Below are positions 16,452-25,263 of a DNA stretch of 64,000 bases, in pieces. The stretch is from Curtobacterium sp. MCBD17_035. GTDB lineage: Bacteria; Actinomycetota; Actinomycetes; Actinomycetales; Microbacteriaceae. Both the position numbers and the translations under genes were made by a program. Location: NCBI RefSeq assembly GCF_003234815.2, contig NZ_CP126279.1, positions 3,038,001-3,102,000 on the forward strand. Reading direction: 5' to 3'. The first letter of the stretch is position 1; each line of letters starts with the position of its first letter. The notes under the pieces were generated by a model. That model ran no database searches. It saw only the letters and a program-made list of their open reading frames with translations, and had not been told where the DNA came from.

Positions 16452-18262
16452 TTGCTCCACTTCCACTGCGCGGGGTGGAAGTTCGCCAGGGAGTCCTGGT
16501 CGAACCCGGTCAGGCCCTTCTTGACGACCGAGATCTGGTAGTCGGGGCTCGGCAGCCAGATCACCGGCAGGTCCTTCGCGACCGTCGCGCTGTAGTCCTG
16601 CACCGCGCTCGAGTCGGTCGACGTGGTGCTGGCCGAGATGAGCTGGTCGACCTGCTTGTTCGAGTAGTTCCCGAAGTTCGCGCTGCCGGCGGTCTGGAAC
16701 AGCGAGTCACCGGTCGGGTACGCGTTGAAGTACCAGCTCCCGGCGGTCCCGAAGAACGACAGCTGCCACTTGCAGATGTCCTGGTCGGCGGTGCACTGCG
16801 GCGTCTGCGACAGGACCGTGTTGACCGGGGCGGTCTTGATCGAGAACCCGATGCCGGTCTTGGCGAGCGAGGACTGGATCGCGCTCATCATGTTGTCCGT
16901 CACGGTCGAGCCGGACTGCGACAGCACCTGCATCTGGAACTTCGTGCCCTTGGCGACGCCGGCCCCGCACTGCGAGCTCCCGGACCCGGCGTCGGTGCAG
17001 ACCATCGTGCCGTTCTGCTCGGTCCAGCCGTGGCTCGTCAGCAGGGCCTTCGCCTTGCTGCTGGAGTACGGGTACGGGTTGTCCGTCTGGGTCGACGAGA
17101 CGAAGTCGGACTTCTGCGCCTGCGGGACCGGCCCGTAGCCCGGCGTCGCGGTGCCGTTGAAGACGACCTTGGACAGCTGTGGCTGGTTGATCGACATCTG
17201 CACGGCCTGACGGGCGTACAGCTGCTGGTACACCGGACCCATGGTCGGGTTGTGGAAGTTGTACGGCATGTACGTGATCGCCCACCCGGTCCACGGCTCG
17301 ACCGAGTAGCCCTTCGACGTGAACGAGGCCTTCTGGTCGATGTCCGAGGGACTGATGTAGCCGTAGTCGACGGAGCCCGAGCGGAGCGCGTTCGTCTCGG
17401 CGTCGCTCGTGGTGAACGGCAGCAGGTCGACCGTCGTGATCGAGGGCTTCTCGCCGCCGTCGTACTTCTTGTTCGCGGTCAGGACGACCTTGCCCGAGGT
17501 CGAGAACGAGTCGATCGCGTACGGGCCGGAGATCGTGGTCCAGAGCTTGTTCGAGTCGTACCCGGAGATGTCCTTCGCCGCGGCGTTGAGGAACTTCCAC
17601 ACCTGCTTCGCACCCGCGGTCGTGCGGTCGGCGTCACCCACCGAGCCGTTCGCGCTCGTCTTGTCCCAGGCGTGCTGCGGGAGCGGGGTGATGAGGCTCA
17701 GCTCGTTCGCGAGCATCCACTGCTCGTTGTAGGCCTTGTCGAACGTGATCGTGAAGTGTCGGTCGTCGATCGTCTTCAGGGACGTCCAGTTGTCGGGCGC
17801 CTTGCCCTCGTTGTAGCTCGCCCAGTCGGCCTTGTTCGCCTTGATCACGTTGAACCAGAACTCGACGTCGCGCGAGGTGATCGCCTTGCCGTCGCTCCAT
17901 TGGCGGTCGCCGAGGGTGATCGTGACGCTCTTGCCGTCCGAGGCGAAGTCCGCGGCCGTGGCGATCGAGCCGGCCTTGTTCCAGGCGATCTTGCCCGTCG
18001 AGCCGTCGTACGCGATGAGGGGCTCCCAGAGCGACGACGCGATCGACCCATTGTTCGTGTTGAGGTGCGCCGCGGTCCCGATCGGCAGGATCCAGTTCGG
18101 CGTGAAGTTCGCGGGCAGGGCGTAGTCGATGGTGTCGGAACCCGACGACCCGCTCGATCCGCCGGAACCGGCGCAGCCGGCGAGCAGTGCGGACGCCGCG
18201 ACGGCGACTCCCGCGACGAGCGCCCAGTGGCGGCGGGGACGCCCGGTGCGTGCTGTGGACAT
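16448..18262 (-). CDS. ABC transporter substrate-binding lipoprotein, SBP_bac_5 family
   Basis: 604-residue extracytoplasmic binding protein of the peptide/oligosaccharide class. A lipoprotein signal is evident: basic RPRRHW, a hydrophobic core and lipobox LLAGC at about residues 25-29, followed by a Gly/Ser linker. The mature part has SBP_bac_5 features such as WSDGKAITSRDVEFW. Gene order with two permeases, a double ATPase and a sugar kinase suggests import of a glycopeptide, muropeptide or amino-sugar oligomer. ATG 18262 is preceded by GAAGGAGAA. Divergent from a ROK repressor, its probable regulator. Confidence 0.88.
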   Translation of the reverse strand: MSTARTGRPRRHWALVAGVAVAASALLAGCAGSGGSSGSSGSDTIDYALPANFTPNWILPIGTAAHLNTNNGSIASSLWEPLIAYDGSTGKIAWNKAGSIATAADFASDGKSVTITLGDRQWSDGKAITSRDVEFWFNVIKANKADWASYNEGKAPDNWTSLKTIDDRHFTITFDKAYNEQWMLANELSLITPLPQHAWDKTSANGSVGDADRTTAGAKQVWKFLNAAAKDISGYDSNKLWTTISGPYAIDSFSTSGKVVLTANKKYDGGEKPSITTVDLLPFTTSDAETNALRSGSVDYGYISPSDIDQKASFTSKGYSVEPWTGWAITYMPYNFHNPTMGPVYQQLYARQAVQMSINQPQLSKVVFNGTATPGYGPVPQAQKSDFVSSTQTDNPYPYSSSKAKALLTSHGWTEQNGTMVCTDAGSGSSQCGAGVAKGTKFQMQVLSQSGSTVTDNMMSAIQSSLAKTGIGFSIKTAPVNTVLSQTPQCTADQDICKWQLSFFGTAGSWYFNAYPTGDSLFQTAGSANFGNYSNKQVDQLISASTTSTDSSAVQDYSATVAKDLPVIWLPSPDYQISVVKKGLTGFDQDSLANFHPAQWKWSK

Positions 18263-18460
18263 TGCTGTTCTCCTTCGAACGGGGCCGGTCGGCTCCAGGG
18301 GTGGAAGGGGGATCGGGAGGGGTGGCGCGTGCTGCTGCACAGTCAAGGGCCTGACGAGGTGGAGAAAGAAGTCCCGCCGTGTAAAAACTGCGTTTCTGCG
18401 GAACTGCGGAAAGCCAGGGCGACAGCGCAAGGCCGTACACTCGCCACCACCCCACCCGCG
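18263..18460. promoter_or_regulatory. divergent control region with tandem octamer
   Basis: The gap between the transporter operon and the ROK repressor is poorer in GC than its surroundings and contains GTAAAAACTG and a head-to-tail duplicated octamer CTGCGGAA (18396-18403 and 18404-18411). This is where both promoters and the repressor site must lie. No other gene is seen. Confidence 0.4.
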
Positions 18461-19690
18461 ATGGAGATAGTTCGACCATGTCTGGAGAAAGTCCCCGGGA
18501 CCGGTCCCGTGGCTGAGCTCAGTGCCCGCGTGCTCGAGCTCATCGCCTCGGGACAGGCGACCAGCCGCACCGAGATCGCCACGCACCTCGGCGCCGCGCC
18601 GTCGACCGTGTCGCTCACCGTCGGGCAGCTCATCGCGAACGGCCTCGTGGCCGAGGAGGGCACCCGCTCGTCGACCGGCGGACGCCCCCGGAAGGTGCTC
18701 CGCCTCGGGGGCGTCGACGAGTACGCGCTCGCGGCGGACCTCGGCGGCACGCACGCCCGGGTCGGCGTCGTCCTGCCGGGCGGTGGCCTCAGTGACGTCC
18801 GCACGATCCCCTTCGCCATGGTCGACGGGCCGCGCCCCGGGCTCGAACGCCTGGCGGAGGTGCTCGAGGAACTGGCCACACGCCGGGGCCGGAGCGCGCT
18901 CCGCGGCGTCGGGCTGAGCCTCCCGGGCCCCGTCGACGTCGAGGCGGGCGTCGTCGACCTGCCGAGCCGCATGCCGGGCTGGAACGGGTTCCCCGTCGCC
19001 GCCTGGCTGGCCGAGCGGTTCGGGGTCACGGCGGCCGTCGACAACGACGCGAACTGCATGGCCGTCGGCGAGCACGCGGTGCAGCCGCCGGAGCGTCGCC
19101 AGGCGATCATGGTGAAGGCGGGCTCGGCCATCGGTGCGGGGATCATCGCCGACGGCCGGCTCTACCGGGGTGCGACCGGAGCGGCCGGGGACATCACGCA
19201 CGTGCGCATCGACGCGGCCGGCGACACCCCGTGCTCGTGCGGCAACACCGGGTGTCTCGAGACGGTGGCGTCGGGCGCGGCCCTCGTGCGCATCCTGCAG
19301 GAGTCCGACGTCGACGTGGCCACCACGCAGGACGTCGTCGCGCTCGCGACCGACGCCCACCCGGCCGCGACCCGCGCCGTCCGCCGTGCGGGCAAGTACC
19401 TCGGCGAGGTGCTCTCCGCCAACGTCAACTTCTTCAACCCCGACGCGGTGTACCTCGGTGGCATCCTCTCGACCGTCGAACCCTTCGTCGCGGCCGTGCG
19501 CAGCCAGCTGTACGAGGGGTGTCACCCGCTCGTCACCCAGCACCTCACCATCGAGCGGGCATCGCTCGGGGCCGACGCCGGCCTCGTCGGCGCCGGGCAG
19601 TTCGCCCTGCAACGCGCCCTCACCGCCACCCTCGACGCCGTCGCCGGCGCATCCACCACCAACCACCACCGGAGGATCCGTGTCCCCTGA
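18461..19690 (+). CDS. ROK-family transcriptional repressor (NagC/XylR type)
   Basis: 409-residue regulator with an N-terminal winged helix (residues ~17-75: ATSRTEIATHLGAAPSTVSL, then STGGRPRKVLRL) and a ROK sugar-sensing domain containing DLGGTHARVGVV, VDNDANCMAVGE and the zinc motif CSCGNTGCLE. It probably senses a sugar produced by the adjacent transporter and kinase and represses both. Start uncertain: ATG 18461 has no clear ribosome site; GTG 18509 would give a protein beginning VAELSARVLEL. Its end overlaps the M81 gene. Confidence 0.87.
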   Translation: MEIVRPCLEKVPGTGPVAELSARVLELIASGQATSRTEIATHLGAAPSTVSLTVGQLIANGLVAEEGTRSSTGGRPRKVLRLGGVDEYALAADLGGTHARVGVVLPGGGLSDVRTIPFAMVDGPRPGLERLAEVLEELATRRGRSALRGVGLSLPGPVDVEAGVVDLPSRMPGWNGFPVAAWLAERFGVTAAVDNDANCMAVGEHAVQPPERRQAIMVKAGSAIGAGIIADGRLYRGATGAAGDITHVRIDAAGDTPCSCGNTGCLETVASGAALVRILQESDVDVATTQDVVALATDAHPAATRAVRRAGKYLGEVLSANVNFFNPDAVYLGGILSTVEPFVAAVRSQLYEGCHPLVTQHLTIERASLGADAGLVGAGQFALQRALTATLDAVAGASTTNHHRRIRVP

Positions 19691-21260
19691 ACCCAGCCCG
19701 TCCCTCCCGGTCATCGCCGTCGCCGGACTCGGCATCGAGTCGTCGACGTTCTCACCGGCCCGGACGCTGGCCCCGGCGTTCCACCCGCTCCGCGGCGACG
19801 AGGTCATGGACCGGTACCCGTTCCTCCGCGCCGGGCAGCCGCTCCGCGAGGCCGCCCGGTGGCGCGGTGCGCTCGTCGGCAAGGCACTGCCCGGCGGGAT
19901 CGTCACGCGGGACGCGTTCGAGGAGCTCGCCGGCGAGATCACCACCCGGCTCGACGCCATCGTCGGCAGCGGGGCGATCGACGGCCTCTGGTACGACATC
20001 CACGGCGCGATGACCGTCGAGGGCCTCGACGACGCCGAGGCGGTGCTGCTCGCACGGATCCGTGAGGTCGTGGGCCCGGACGTGATCGTGTCGACGTCGA
20101 TGGACCTGCACGGCAACGTGTCGCGGGAGCTGGCCCACGCCTCCGACCTCATCACGTGCTACCGGATGGCGCCGCACGAGGACGCCCTCGACACGAAGGA
20201 GCGGGCGGTCCGCAACCTGGTCGACCTGCTGGCCGCGCAGCCGACCCTGCCGTCCGCCACCGACGCCGCCGACGGCGGGGCCGCCCCGCGCGTCCGTCCC
20301 GTGAAGGCGTGGGTGCCGGTGCCGGTGCTGCTCCCCGGCGAGCAGACCTCGACGCGGATCGAGCCCGCCGCGCACATCTACGCCGGCGTTCCGGAGGTCG
20401 AGGCCACCGACGGCGTCGTCGACGCCGCGATCTGGGTCGGGTACGCGTGGGCCGACGAGCCACGGAACCGCGCCGTCGTCGTGGTCACCGGATGGGACGA
20501 GGACGCCGTCACCGCGGGCGCCGAACGCCTGGCCCGGAGCTTCTGGGAGGCCCGCGAGGACTTCGCGTTCGTCGCGCCCACCGGCTCGTTCGCCGAGTGC
20601 CTCGACGCCGCGCTGGCCTCCGACGCCCGCCCGTACTTCATCTCCGACTCGGGCGACAACCCGACCGCCGGTGGCGCGGGCGACATGACGTGGGGCCTCA
20701 CCGAGCTGCTCGCCCGACCCGAGTTCGCCGAACCGAGCGGTCCGACCGTCATCTACGCCAGCGTCCCCGGACCGGAGGCGATCCGTACCGCCGTGGGAGC
20801 CGGCGTCGGCGCGACCGTGACCGTCACGGCCGGGGCTGAGGTCGACGACCGGCACGCCGGACCCCTGACCATGACCGGGCGGGTGCACGCCATCCGACAC
20901 GGCGATCCGGACGCCGTCACCGAGGTCGTCCTGCAGGTGGGCAGCGTGTTCGCGATCCTCACGGAGCTCCGGAAGCCGTACCACCACGAGCACGACTTCA
21001 CCGACCTCGACCTCGACCCGCGGTCGGCTGACGTCGTCATCGTCAAGATCGGGTACCTCGAGCCCGAGCTGTACGACATGGCGGCCGACTGGATGCTCGG
21101 CCTCACCCCCGGCGGCGTCGACCAGGACCTCGAGCGACTCGGCCACCGGCGTATCCGCCGCCCGATGTTCCCGTTCGACCGGGCCTTCCCCGCCGAGCCG
21201 GACCTGTCGGCGCGCATCCTGCCGGCCTCGGACGTGCCGCTCACCGGGCCGGACGAGTGA
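19680..21260 (+). CDS. M81 family metallopeptidase (MlrC/microcystinase-C-like)
   Basis: 526-residue zinc hydrolase related to MlrC, which cleaves the linearised tetrapeptide of microcystin. Family motifs seen: IESSTFSP near the N-terminus, YDIHGAM, STSMDLHGN with metal ligands, APHEDALDTKERA, and SDSGDNPTAGG in the C-terminal part. GTG 19680 has GGAGGA just before it and overlaps the ROK stop by 11 nt. Most family members have no known substrate; between a ROK repressor, a peptide-class transporter and CutC it may trim an imported peptide or amide conjugate. Confidence 0.85.
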   Translation: MSPEPSPSLPVIAVAGLGIESSTFSPARTLAPAFHPLRGDEVMDRYPFLRAGQPLREAARWRGALVGKALPGGIVTRDAFEELAGEITTRLDAIVGSGAIDGLWYDIHGAMTVEGLDDAEAVLLARIREVVGPDVIVSTSMDLHGNVSRELAHASDLITCYRMAPHEDALDTKERAVRNLVDLLAAQPTLPSATDAADGGAAPRVRPVKAWVPVPVLLPGEQTSTRIEPAAHIYAGVPEVEATDGVVDAAIWVGYAWADEPRNRAVVVVTGWDEDAVTAGAERLARSFWEAREDFAFVAPTGSFAECLDAALASDARPYFISDSGDNPTAGGAGDMTWGLTELLARPEFAEPSGPTVIYASVPGPEAIRTAVGAGVGATVTVTAGAEVDDRHAGPLTMTGRVHAIRHGDPDAVTEVVLQVGSVFAILTELRKPYHHEHDFTDLDLDPRSADVVIVKIGYLEPELYDMAADWMLGLTPGGVDQDLERLGHRRIRRPMFPFDRAFPAEPDLSARILPASDVPLTGPDE

Positions 21261-22051
21261 ACGACCGGCAGCCGACGTCCGCAGCCGTGGTCGGGCCTCC
21301 CGGCCGGGAGGCCCGACCAGCGCTCGAGATCGCGGTCACGTCCGCCGCGGGTGCGGTCGTCGCGCGCGATGGCGGCGCGGACCGCGTCGAGCTCTGCACG
21401 GCGCTCGAGCTCGGCGGCGTCACCCCCGCGCAGGGACTCGTGGAGGCCGTGGTCACCGTCGGGATCCCCGCGCACGTGCTCGTGCGGTGTCGGCCGGGTG
21501 ACTTCGTGTACGACGAGGACGAGATCGCCACGATGATCCGCGAGGTCCGGGCGGTCGTGGCCTCCGGCGCGCGGGGCGTCGTCGTCGGGGCGCTCGGGCC
21601 GGACGGGATGCTCGACATCGCGACGATCGCGCGGCTCCGGAGCGCGGCTCGGGACGTCCGGGCCGATGTCGAGGTCACGGTGCACCGCGCGATCGACCAC
21701 GCCGCGGACCCGATCGCCGCCGCCGCGACCCTGCCGACGCTCGGCGTCACGCGGGTGTTGACGTCGGGTGGTGCCGCGACCGCGCCGCAGGGCCTCGCGA
21801 CCATCACGCGGATGGTCGCCGCGGCCGGTCCGGTGCAGGTCATGGCGGGGAGCGGCGTGGCACCGCAGGACGTCCCCGCGTTCGCGAACGCGGGTGTGGC
21901 GGCCGTGCACCTCTCCGCGAAGCGGCTCGTGGCAGGGCGTGGGACGCGAGCGAGTCGCGTGCCCATGGGCGTCGCGGGCGAGGACACCCACCTGGCCACG
22001 GACCCGGCCGTCGTGGCGGCGGCGCGGGCCGCGGTCGACGCGGTGCGCTGA
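21257..22051 (+). CDS. cutC: CutC family protein
   Basis: 264-residue TIM-barrel protein historically called a copper-homeostasis protein; true activity is unclear in bacteria. Motifs: LEIAVTSAAGAVVARDGGADRVELC near the start (read with breaks), GGVTPAQGLVE, LVRCRPGDFVYDEDEI, VHRAID, RVLTSGG and VMAGSGV. GTG 21257 overlaps the M81 stop. An extra N-terminal stretch of about 20 residues is encoded partly by a 32-bp perfect DNA palindrome, suggesting an inserted repeat. Its place in a catabolic operon hints at a metabolic rather than copper role. Confidence 0.85.
   Translation: MNDRQPTSAAVVGPPGREARPALEIAVTSAAGAVVARDGGADRVELCTALELGGVTPAQGLVEAVVTVGIPAHVLVRCRPGDFVYDEDEIATMIREVRAVVASGARGVVVGALGPDGMLDIATIARLRSAARDVRADVEVTVHRAIDHAADPIAAAATLPTLGVTRVLTSGGAATAPQGLATITRMVAAAGPVQVMAGSGVAPQDVPAFANAGVAAVHLSAKRLVAGRGTRASRVPMGVAGEDTHLATDPAVVAAARAAVDAVR
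21288..21319. repeat. 32-bp perfect palindrome inside the 5' end of cutC
   Basis: The sequence is self-complementary over 32 bp with the centre CCTCCCGGCCGGGAGG. It falls in codons 11-21 of cutC, before the conserved barrel. The core repeats, in half or imperfect form, at many other places in the window (for example 24693-24720). In mRNA it would form a very stable hairpin close to the start codon. Confidence 0.8.
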
Positions 22052-22078
22052 CGCCGGGGTTGCTGCCAGGCTGTGGGC

Positions 22079-23272
22079 ATGAGCCTGATGATCTCGCCCT
22101 TCGACGCGCGAGCGACCCGCACCAGTGGCAAGTACACCGACTTCCCGCCGGACGTGATCCCGATGTTCGTCGCCGAGATGGACTGCACGCTCGCCGAGCC
22201 CGTCCGCGACGCCATGATCGCGGCCGTGCAGGGTGGCGACACCGGGTACCTGGGATCGTCTCGGGAACTGCCGGACGCGTTCGCGGACTTCGCCGAGCGG
22301 CGGTGGGGGTGGCGCGTCGAGCCGGACCTCGTGCACACGACCACCGATGTGTCCGTCGCAGCGGTCGAGGTGCTCCGGCAGGTGACGGAACCCGGTGACG
22401 GCGTCGTCGTCATGCCGCCCGTGTACCCGCCGTTCTGGGAGTTCGTGGACGAGGCCGGTTGCGTCGCGGTGGAGGTCCCGCTCCTGCCGCCGTCGGACGC
22501 CGACGACGACGCGACGCCGTTCCCGACGACCGCCGGCTGGCGGATCGACCTGGACGGGGTGCGCCGCGCGTTCGCCGACGGGGCGCGCACGGTGCTGCTC
22601 TGCAATCCGCACAACCCGCTCGGTCTCGTGCACAGCCGGGAGGCCCTCGCCGCGTTGGCCGCGCTCGCCGCGGAGTGGGACGCGGTCGTGGTGAGCGACG
22701 AGATCCACGCGCCGCTCGTGCACAGCGACGCGGTCTTCACGCCGTTCCTCGCAGCCTCGGACGACGCGGCCCGGGTCGGGGTCACGGTGACCGCGGCGAG
22801 CAAGGGATGGAACATCGCGGGGACCAAGTGCGCCATGATGATCGGCGCCTCGGACCGGGCCGCTGCGTGGTTCGACGCCCTGCCGCGCGAGGTCGAGTGG
22901 CGGACGAGCATCCTCGGGTACCTCGCCAGCACGGCGGCCTACCGTGACGGCGAGCCGTGGCTCGAGACCCTGCTCGGCGAACTCGTCGCGAACCGTCGTC
23001 TGCTCGCCGAGCTCCTGCCCGAGGTGGTGCCGGGGGCGCGCTACCGGCAACCGCAGGCGTCGTACCTGGCGTGGCTGGACCTCCGCGGCACACCGTGGGG
23101 TGACGACCCCGCGACGCCGCTCGTCGACGCGGCACGGGTCGCACTGGGCCACGGACCGGAGTTCGGCACGCCCGGCATCGGGCACGCCCGGCTCAACTTC
23201 GGGTGCTCCGAGGAGACGCTGCGCGAGGCCCTCCGCCGGATCGGCGACGCGACGGCCGGCGCAGCGCGCTGA
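22079..23272 (+). CDS. class I/II PLP aminotransferase, MalY/PatB cystathionine beta-lyase type
   Basis: 397-residue fold-type I PLP enzyme. Seen: PMFVAEMDC near residue 25 and PPVYPPFWEFV, both typical of MalY/PatB, CNPHNPLGLVHSREAL, VVSDEIHAPLV with the PLP-ring aspartate, and the Schiff-base lysine in ASKGWNIAGTKCA. Likely reaction: beta-elimination of cystathionine or another cysteine-S-conjugate to thiol, pyruvate and ammonia. ATG 22079 is preferred; GTG 22073 is an alternative. It begins 27 bp after cutC and may share its transcript. Confidence 0.88.
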   Translation: MSLMISPFDARATRTSGKYTDFPPDVIPMFVAEMDCTLAEPVRDAMIAAVQGGDTGYLGSSRELPDAFADFAERRWGWRVEPDLVHTTTDVSVAAVEVLRQVTEPGDGVVVMPPVYPPFWEFVDEAGCVAVEVPLLPPSDADDDATPFPTTAGWRIDLDGVRRAFADGARTVLLCNPHNPLGLVHSREALAALAALAAEWDAVVVSDEIHAPLVHSDAVFTPFLAASDDAARVGVTVTAASKGWNIAGTKCAMMIGASDRAAAWFDALPREVEWRTSILGYLASTAAYRDGEPWLETLLGELVANRRLLAELLPEVVPGARYRQPQASYLAWLDLRGTPWGDDPATPLVDAARVALGHGPEFGTPGIGHARLNFGCSEETLREALRRIGDATAGAAR

Positions 23273-23283
23273 CCCTCGGACGC

Positions 23284-23321
23284 GACGACGGGCCCGGTGC
23301 GTGTGCACCGGGCCCGTCGTC
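23284..23321. terminator. bidirectional terminator hairpin
   Basis: Perfect 17-bp arms (GACGACGGGCCCGGTGC and complement, 23284-23300 and 23305-23321) with a GTGT loop lie between the convergent aminotransferase and secreted-protein genes. Very stable and centrally placed. Confidence 0.8.
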
Positions 23322-23347
23322 GTCCATGCCCCGGAGGACCGGGAGTG

Positions 23348-24028
23348 TTACTTGATCTGCGCCGTGATGGTCGCGACACCCACGAGGAGGTTGCCCTTGA
23401 CGGCGGTCGTGCCGAACGTCTTGTTGAGCAGCGCGGCGGCGTCCGACGACACGTGCACCGTGGTGCCGGTCAGGATCGCGTCGTCGCCCTGGAGCTTCAG
23501 CGGCTTGAGCGTCCCACCGTGCAGGGCGAACAGGTAGGCCTGCGTCGCGGCGGGCTTGCCGTTGACGAGCACGTCACCGTAGAGCTTCGAGCTGCCGGGG
23601 TTGACGGTGAAGTTCTCGAGCGTCACGGTGGTCGAGCCGCCCTTGAGGGTCAGGCCCGAGCCGTCGTGCTCGATGAGGCCCTGCACGTAGGGGCGGTAGT
23701 CGCTCTTCGGCGACCAGTAGACGACGCTGCCGCCGGTGATCGGGAAGGAGACGGTCGACCCGGACAGCTTCGCCGAACCGCTGACGCCCGGGGTGAGCTT
23801 CAGCGAGGTCAGCGCGCTCATGAAGCCGCTGTCGAGCGCGACCGCGGTGTCGCCGCCCTTGATCTCGGGGACGGCTGCGGCCGGGGCCGGGATCTTCGAC
23901 GACGACGACGCAGCGAGGTGCACGGCGGGGGCCGCGGCGTTCGCGGCGCTGACGCCGAAGCCGCCGAGCCCGGCGACGAGCGCTCCAGCGGTGGCGATGG
24001 TGACGGTGGTCTTGGTGAATCCACGCAT
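23348..24028 (-). CDS. secreted protein of unknown function
   Basis: 226-residue exported protein. A Sec signal peptide is clear: basic MRGFTKTT, a hydrophobic core and ANAAAP cleavage region at about residue 32. The mature part is beta-rich and Thr/Ser/Gly-rich, with FPITGGSVVYW, GLIEHDGSGLTLKGG, LENFTVNPGSSKLYGDV and repeated L-x-G patterns. This vaguely recalls secreted actinobacterial HtaA-like sheets, but I cannot assign a family. ATG 24028 has AAGGGAGAAG upstream. Monocistronic, between a strong terminator and the ohrR control region. Confidence 0.75.
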   Translation of the reverse strand: MRGFTKTTVTIATAGALVAGLGGFGVSAANAAAPAVHLAASSSSKIPAPAAAVPEIKGGDTAVALDSGFMSALTSLKLTPGVSGSAKLSGSTVSFPITGGSVVYWSPKSDYRPYVQGLIEHDGSGLTLKGGSTTVTLENFTVNPGSSKLYGDVLVNGKPAATQAYLFALHGGTLKPLKLQGDDAILTGTTVHVSSDAAALLNKTFGTTAVKGNLLVGVATITAQIK

Positions 24029-24220
24029 GATGACTTCTCCCTTGCTGTGGGCACGCCGAACACACCCTGATTGAGGGTGGAGAACCAGCCGCAGGTGGCC
24101 GGTGAGCGCTTCGAGCATTTGCTCGGTCTGTGCAGGTAGTTCGGCGCCCCCACGGAGGTGGATTGGTCGGCCTCGGAGCAATTCTCCGATCGCTCGGATG
24201 GGGTTCGGCTGCTCGCAACT

Positions 24221-24236
24221 GTATTGCGTGCAATAC
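24221..24236. promoter_or_regulatory. OhrR operator palindrome
   Basis: GTATTGCGTGCAATAC has perfect 7-bp arms and stands out as A/T-rich in this genome. It ends 7 bp before the ohrR ATG at 24244 and overlaps AATACT, a candidate -10 box for a leaderless ohrR mRNA. OhrR proteins bind such inverted repeats and repress themselves and ohr. Confidence 0.6.
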
Positions 24237-24243
24237 TTGCGTC

Positions 24244-24690
24244 ATGGACACGCCTGCCCCCGTCGACGAGATGGTCTGCTTCGCGATCTACGACGCCGCC
24301 CGGGCGACGACCCAGGCGTACCGCGCGCTCCTCGCCCCCTGGGGCCTCACGTACCCGCAGTACCTCGTGCTCGTCCTCCTCTGGGACCGCGGCCCCCTGA
24401 CGGTCGGCGCGCTCGGCGACCACCTCGACCTCGACTCGGGCACGCTCTCACCGTTGCTGCGGCGCATGGCGGACGCGGACCTCGTCACGCGTGAACGCAG
24501 CCGCGCCGACGAACGGGTCGTCGAGATCGCGCTGACCGACCACGGCCGGGCCCTGCAGTCCGACCTCGCCCACGTGCCCGGGTGCATCGCAGGCGGGATG
24601 GCGATCGAACTCGACACGGCACGTGGACTCATCGACACCCTGCACCGCGTCACGGCGGGGATGCAGGCGACCACGGCCGGCGCACGCTAG
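24244..24690 (+). CDS. ohrR: organic hydroperoxide-sensing MarR-type repressor OhrR
   Basis: 148-residue MarR-family redox sensor. The reactive cysteine of the family sits near the N-terminus, here C12 in MVCFAIYDAARATT, followed by the tyrosines of the sensing pocket (PQYLVLVLLWDRG). The winged helix reads LTVGALGDHLDLDSGTLSPL and the wing RSRADERVVEIALTD. Oxidation by organic peroxides releases DNA. Immediately upstream of ohr and downstream of a matching palindrome, so it likely controls a two-gene ohrR-ohr unit. Confidence 0.9.
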   Translation: MDTPAPVDEMVCFAIYDAARATTQAYRALLAPWGLTYPQYLVLVLLWDRGPLTVGALGDHLDLDSGTLSPLLRRMADADLVTRERSRADERVVEIALTDHGRALQSDLAHVPGCIAGGMAIELDTARGLIDTLHRVTAGMQATTAGAR

Positions 24691-24734
24691 CCGCGCCTCC
24701 CGTCCGGCCCGGCCGGGAGGCCCCACCCACCCCC

Positions 24735-24751
24735 GTCACGCGCCGCGTGAC
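24735..24751. promoter_or_regulatory. palindrome before ohr
   Basis: GTCACGCG, one base, then CGCGTGAC: perfect 8-bp arms located 20 bp before the ohr start, just upstream of the AGGAG ribosome site. It does not resemble the AT-rich ohrR operator. It could be an attenuating hairpin or a separate regulator site. An imperfect GCCTCCCG/CGGGAGGC hairpin lies at 24693-24720 in the same gap. Confidence 0.4.
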
Positions 24752-24771
24752 GACCACGAACAGGAGACACC

Positions 24772-25194
24772 ATGGACGCCCTCTACACCGCAGAAGCCCT
24801 CTCGACCGGCGAAGGCCGCAACGGCCACGTCCGGACCACCGACGGCACGCTCGACCTCGACATGGCGATCCCGAAGGAGATGGGCGGCTCGGGCGCCGGC
24901 GCGAACCCCGAGCAGCTGTTCGCCGCCGGGTACGCCGCCTGCTTCCACTCCGCACTCCAGGGCGTCGCCCGGTCACAGAAGGTCTCCGTCACCGACACCA
25001 CCGTCGGCGGCCGGGTGCAGATCGGCGCGAACGGGCAGGGCGGGTTCCAGCTGGCGGTCCACCTCGAGGTCGTCATCCCCGGGATGGAGCACGACGCAGC
25101 ACAGGCCCTCGCGGACGCGGCGCACCAGGTCTGCCCCTACTCGAACGCGACGCGTGGCAACATCGAGGTCACGATCAGCGTCTCGGAGGACTGA
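24772..25194 (+). CDS. ohr: organic hydroperoxide reductase (Ohr/OsmC family)
   Basis: 140-residue thiol peroxidase that reduces organic and fatty-acid hydroperoxides with lipoylated partners in the cytoplasm. The two active-site cysteines are present: C57 in AAGYAACFHSAL and C121 in QVCPYSNATRGN. ANPEQLFAAGYAACF is the family signature. ATG 24772 follows CAGGAGA. It is 81 bp downstream of its regulator ohrR and ends at a strong terminator shared with nagB. Confidence 0.95.
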   Translation: MDALYTAEALSTGEGRNGHVRTTDGTLDLDMAIPKEMGGSGAGANPEQLFAAGYAACFHSALQGVARSQKVSVTDTTVGGRVQIGANGQGGFQLAVHLEVVIPGMEHDAAQALADAAHQVCPYSNATRGNIEVTISVSED

Positions 25195-25212
25195 CCCCAC
25201 CTCGACGCCGCA

Positions 25213-25256
25213 CGGTCCACTCCCCACCGCCACGAGCCGCGGTGGGGAGTGGACCG
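25213..25256. terminator. bidirectional terminator between ohr and nagB
   Basis: Perfect 18-bp arms (25213-25230, beginning CGGTCCACTCCCC, and 25239-25256) with an 8-nt loop lie between convergent genes. Confidence 0.78.
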
Positions 25257-25263
25257 CTGCGGA

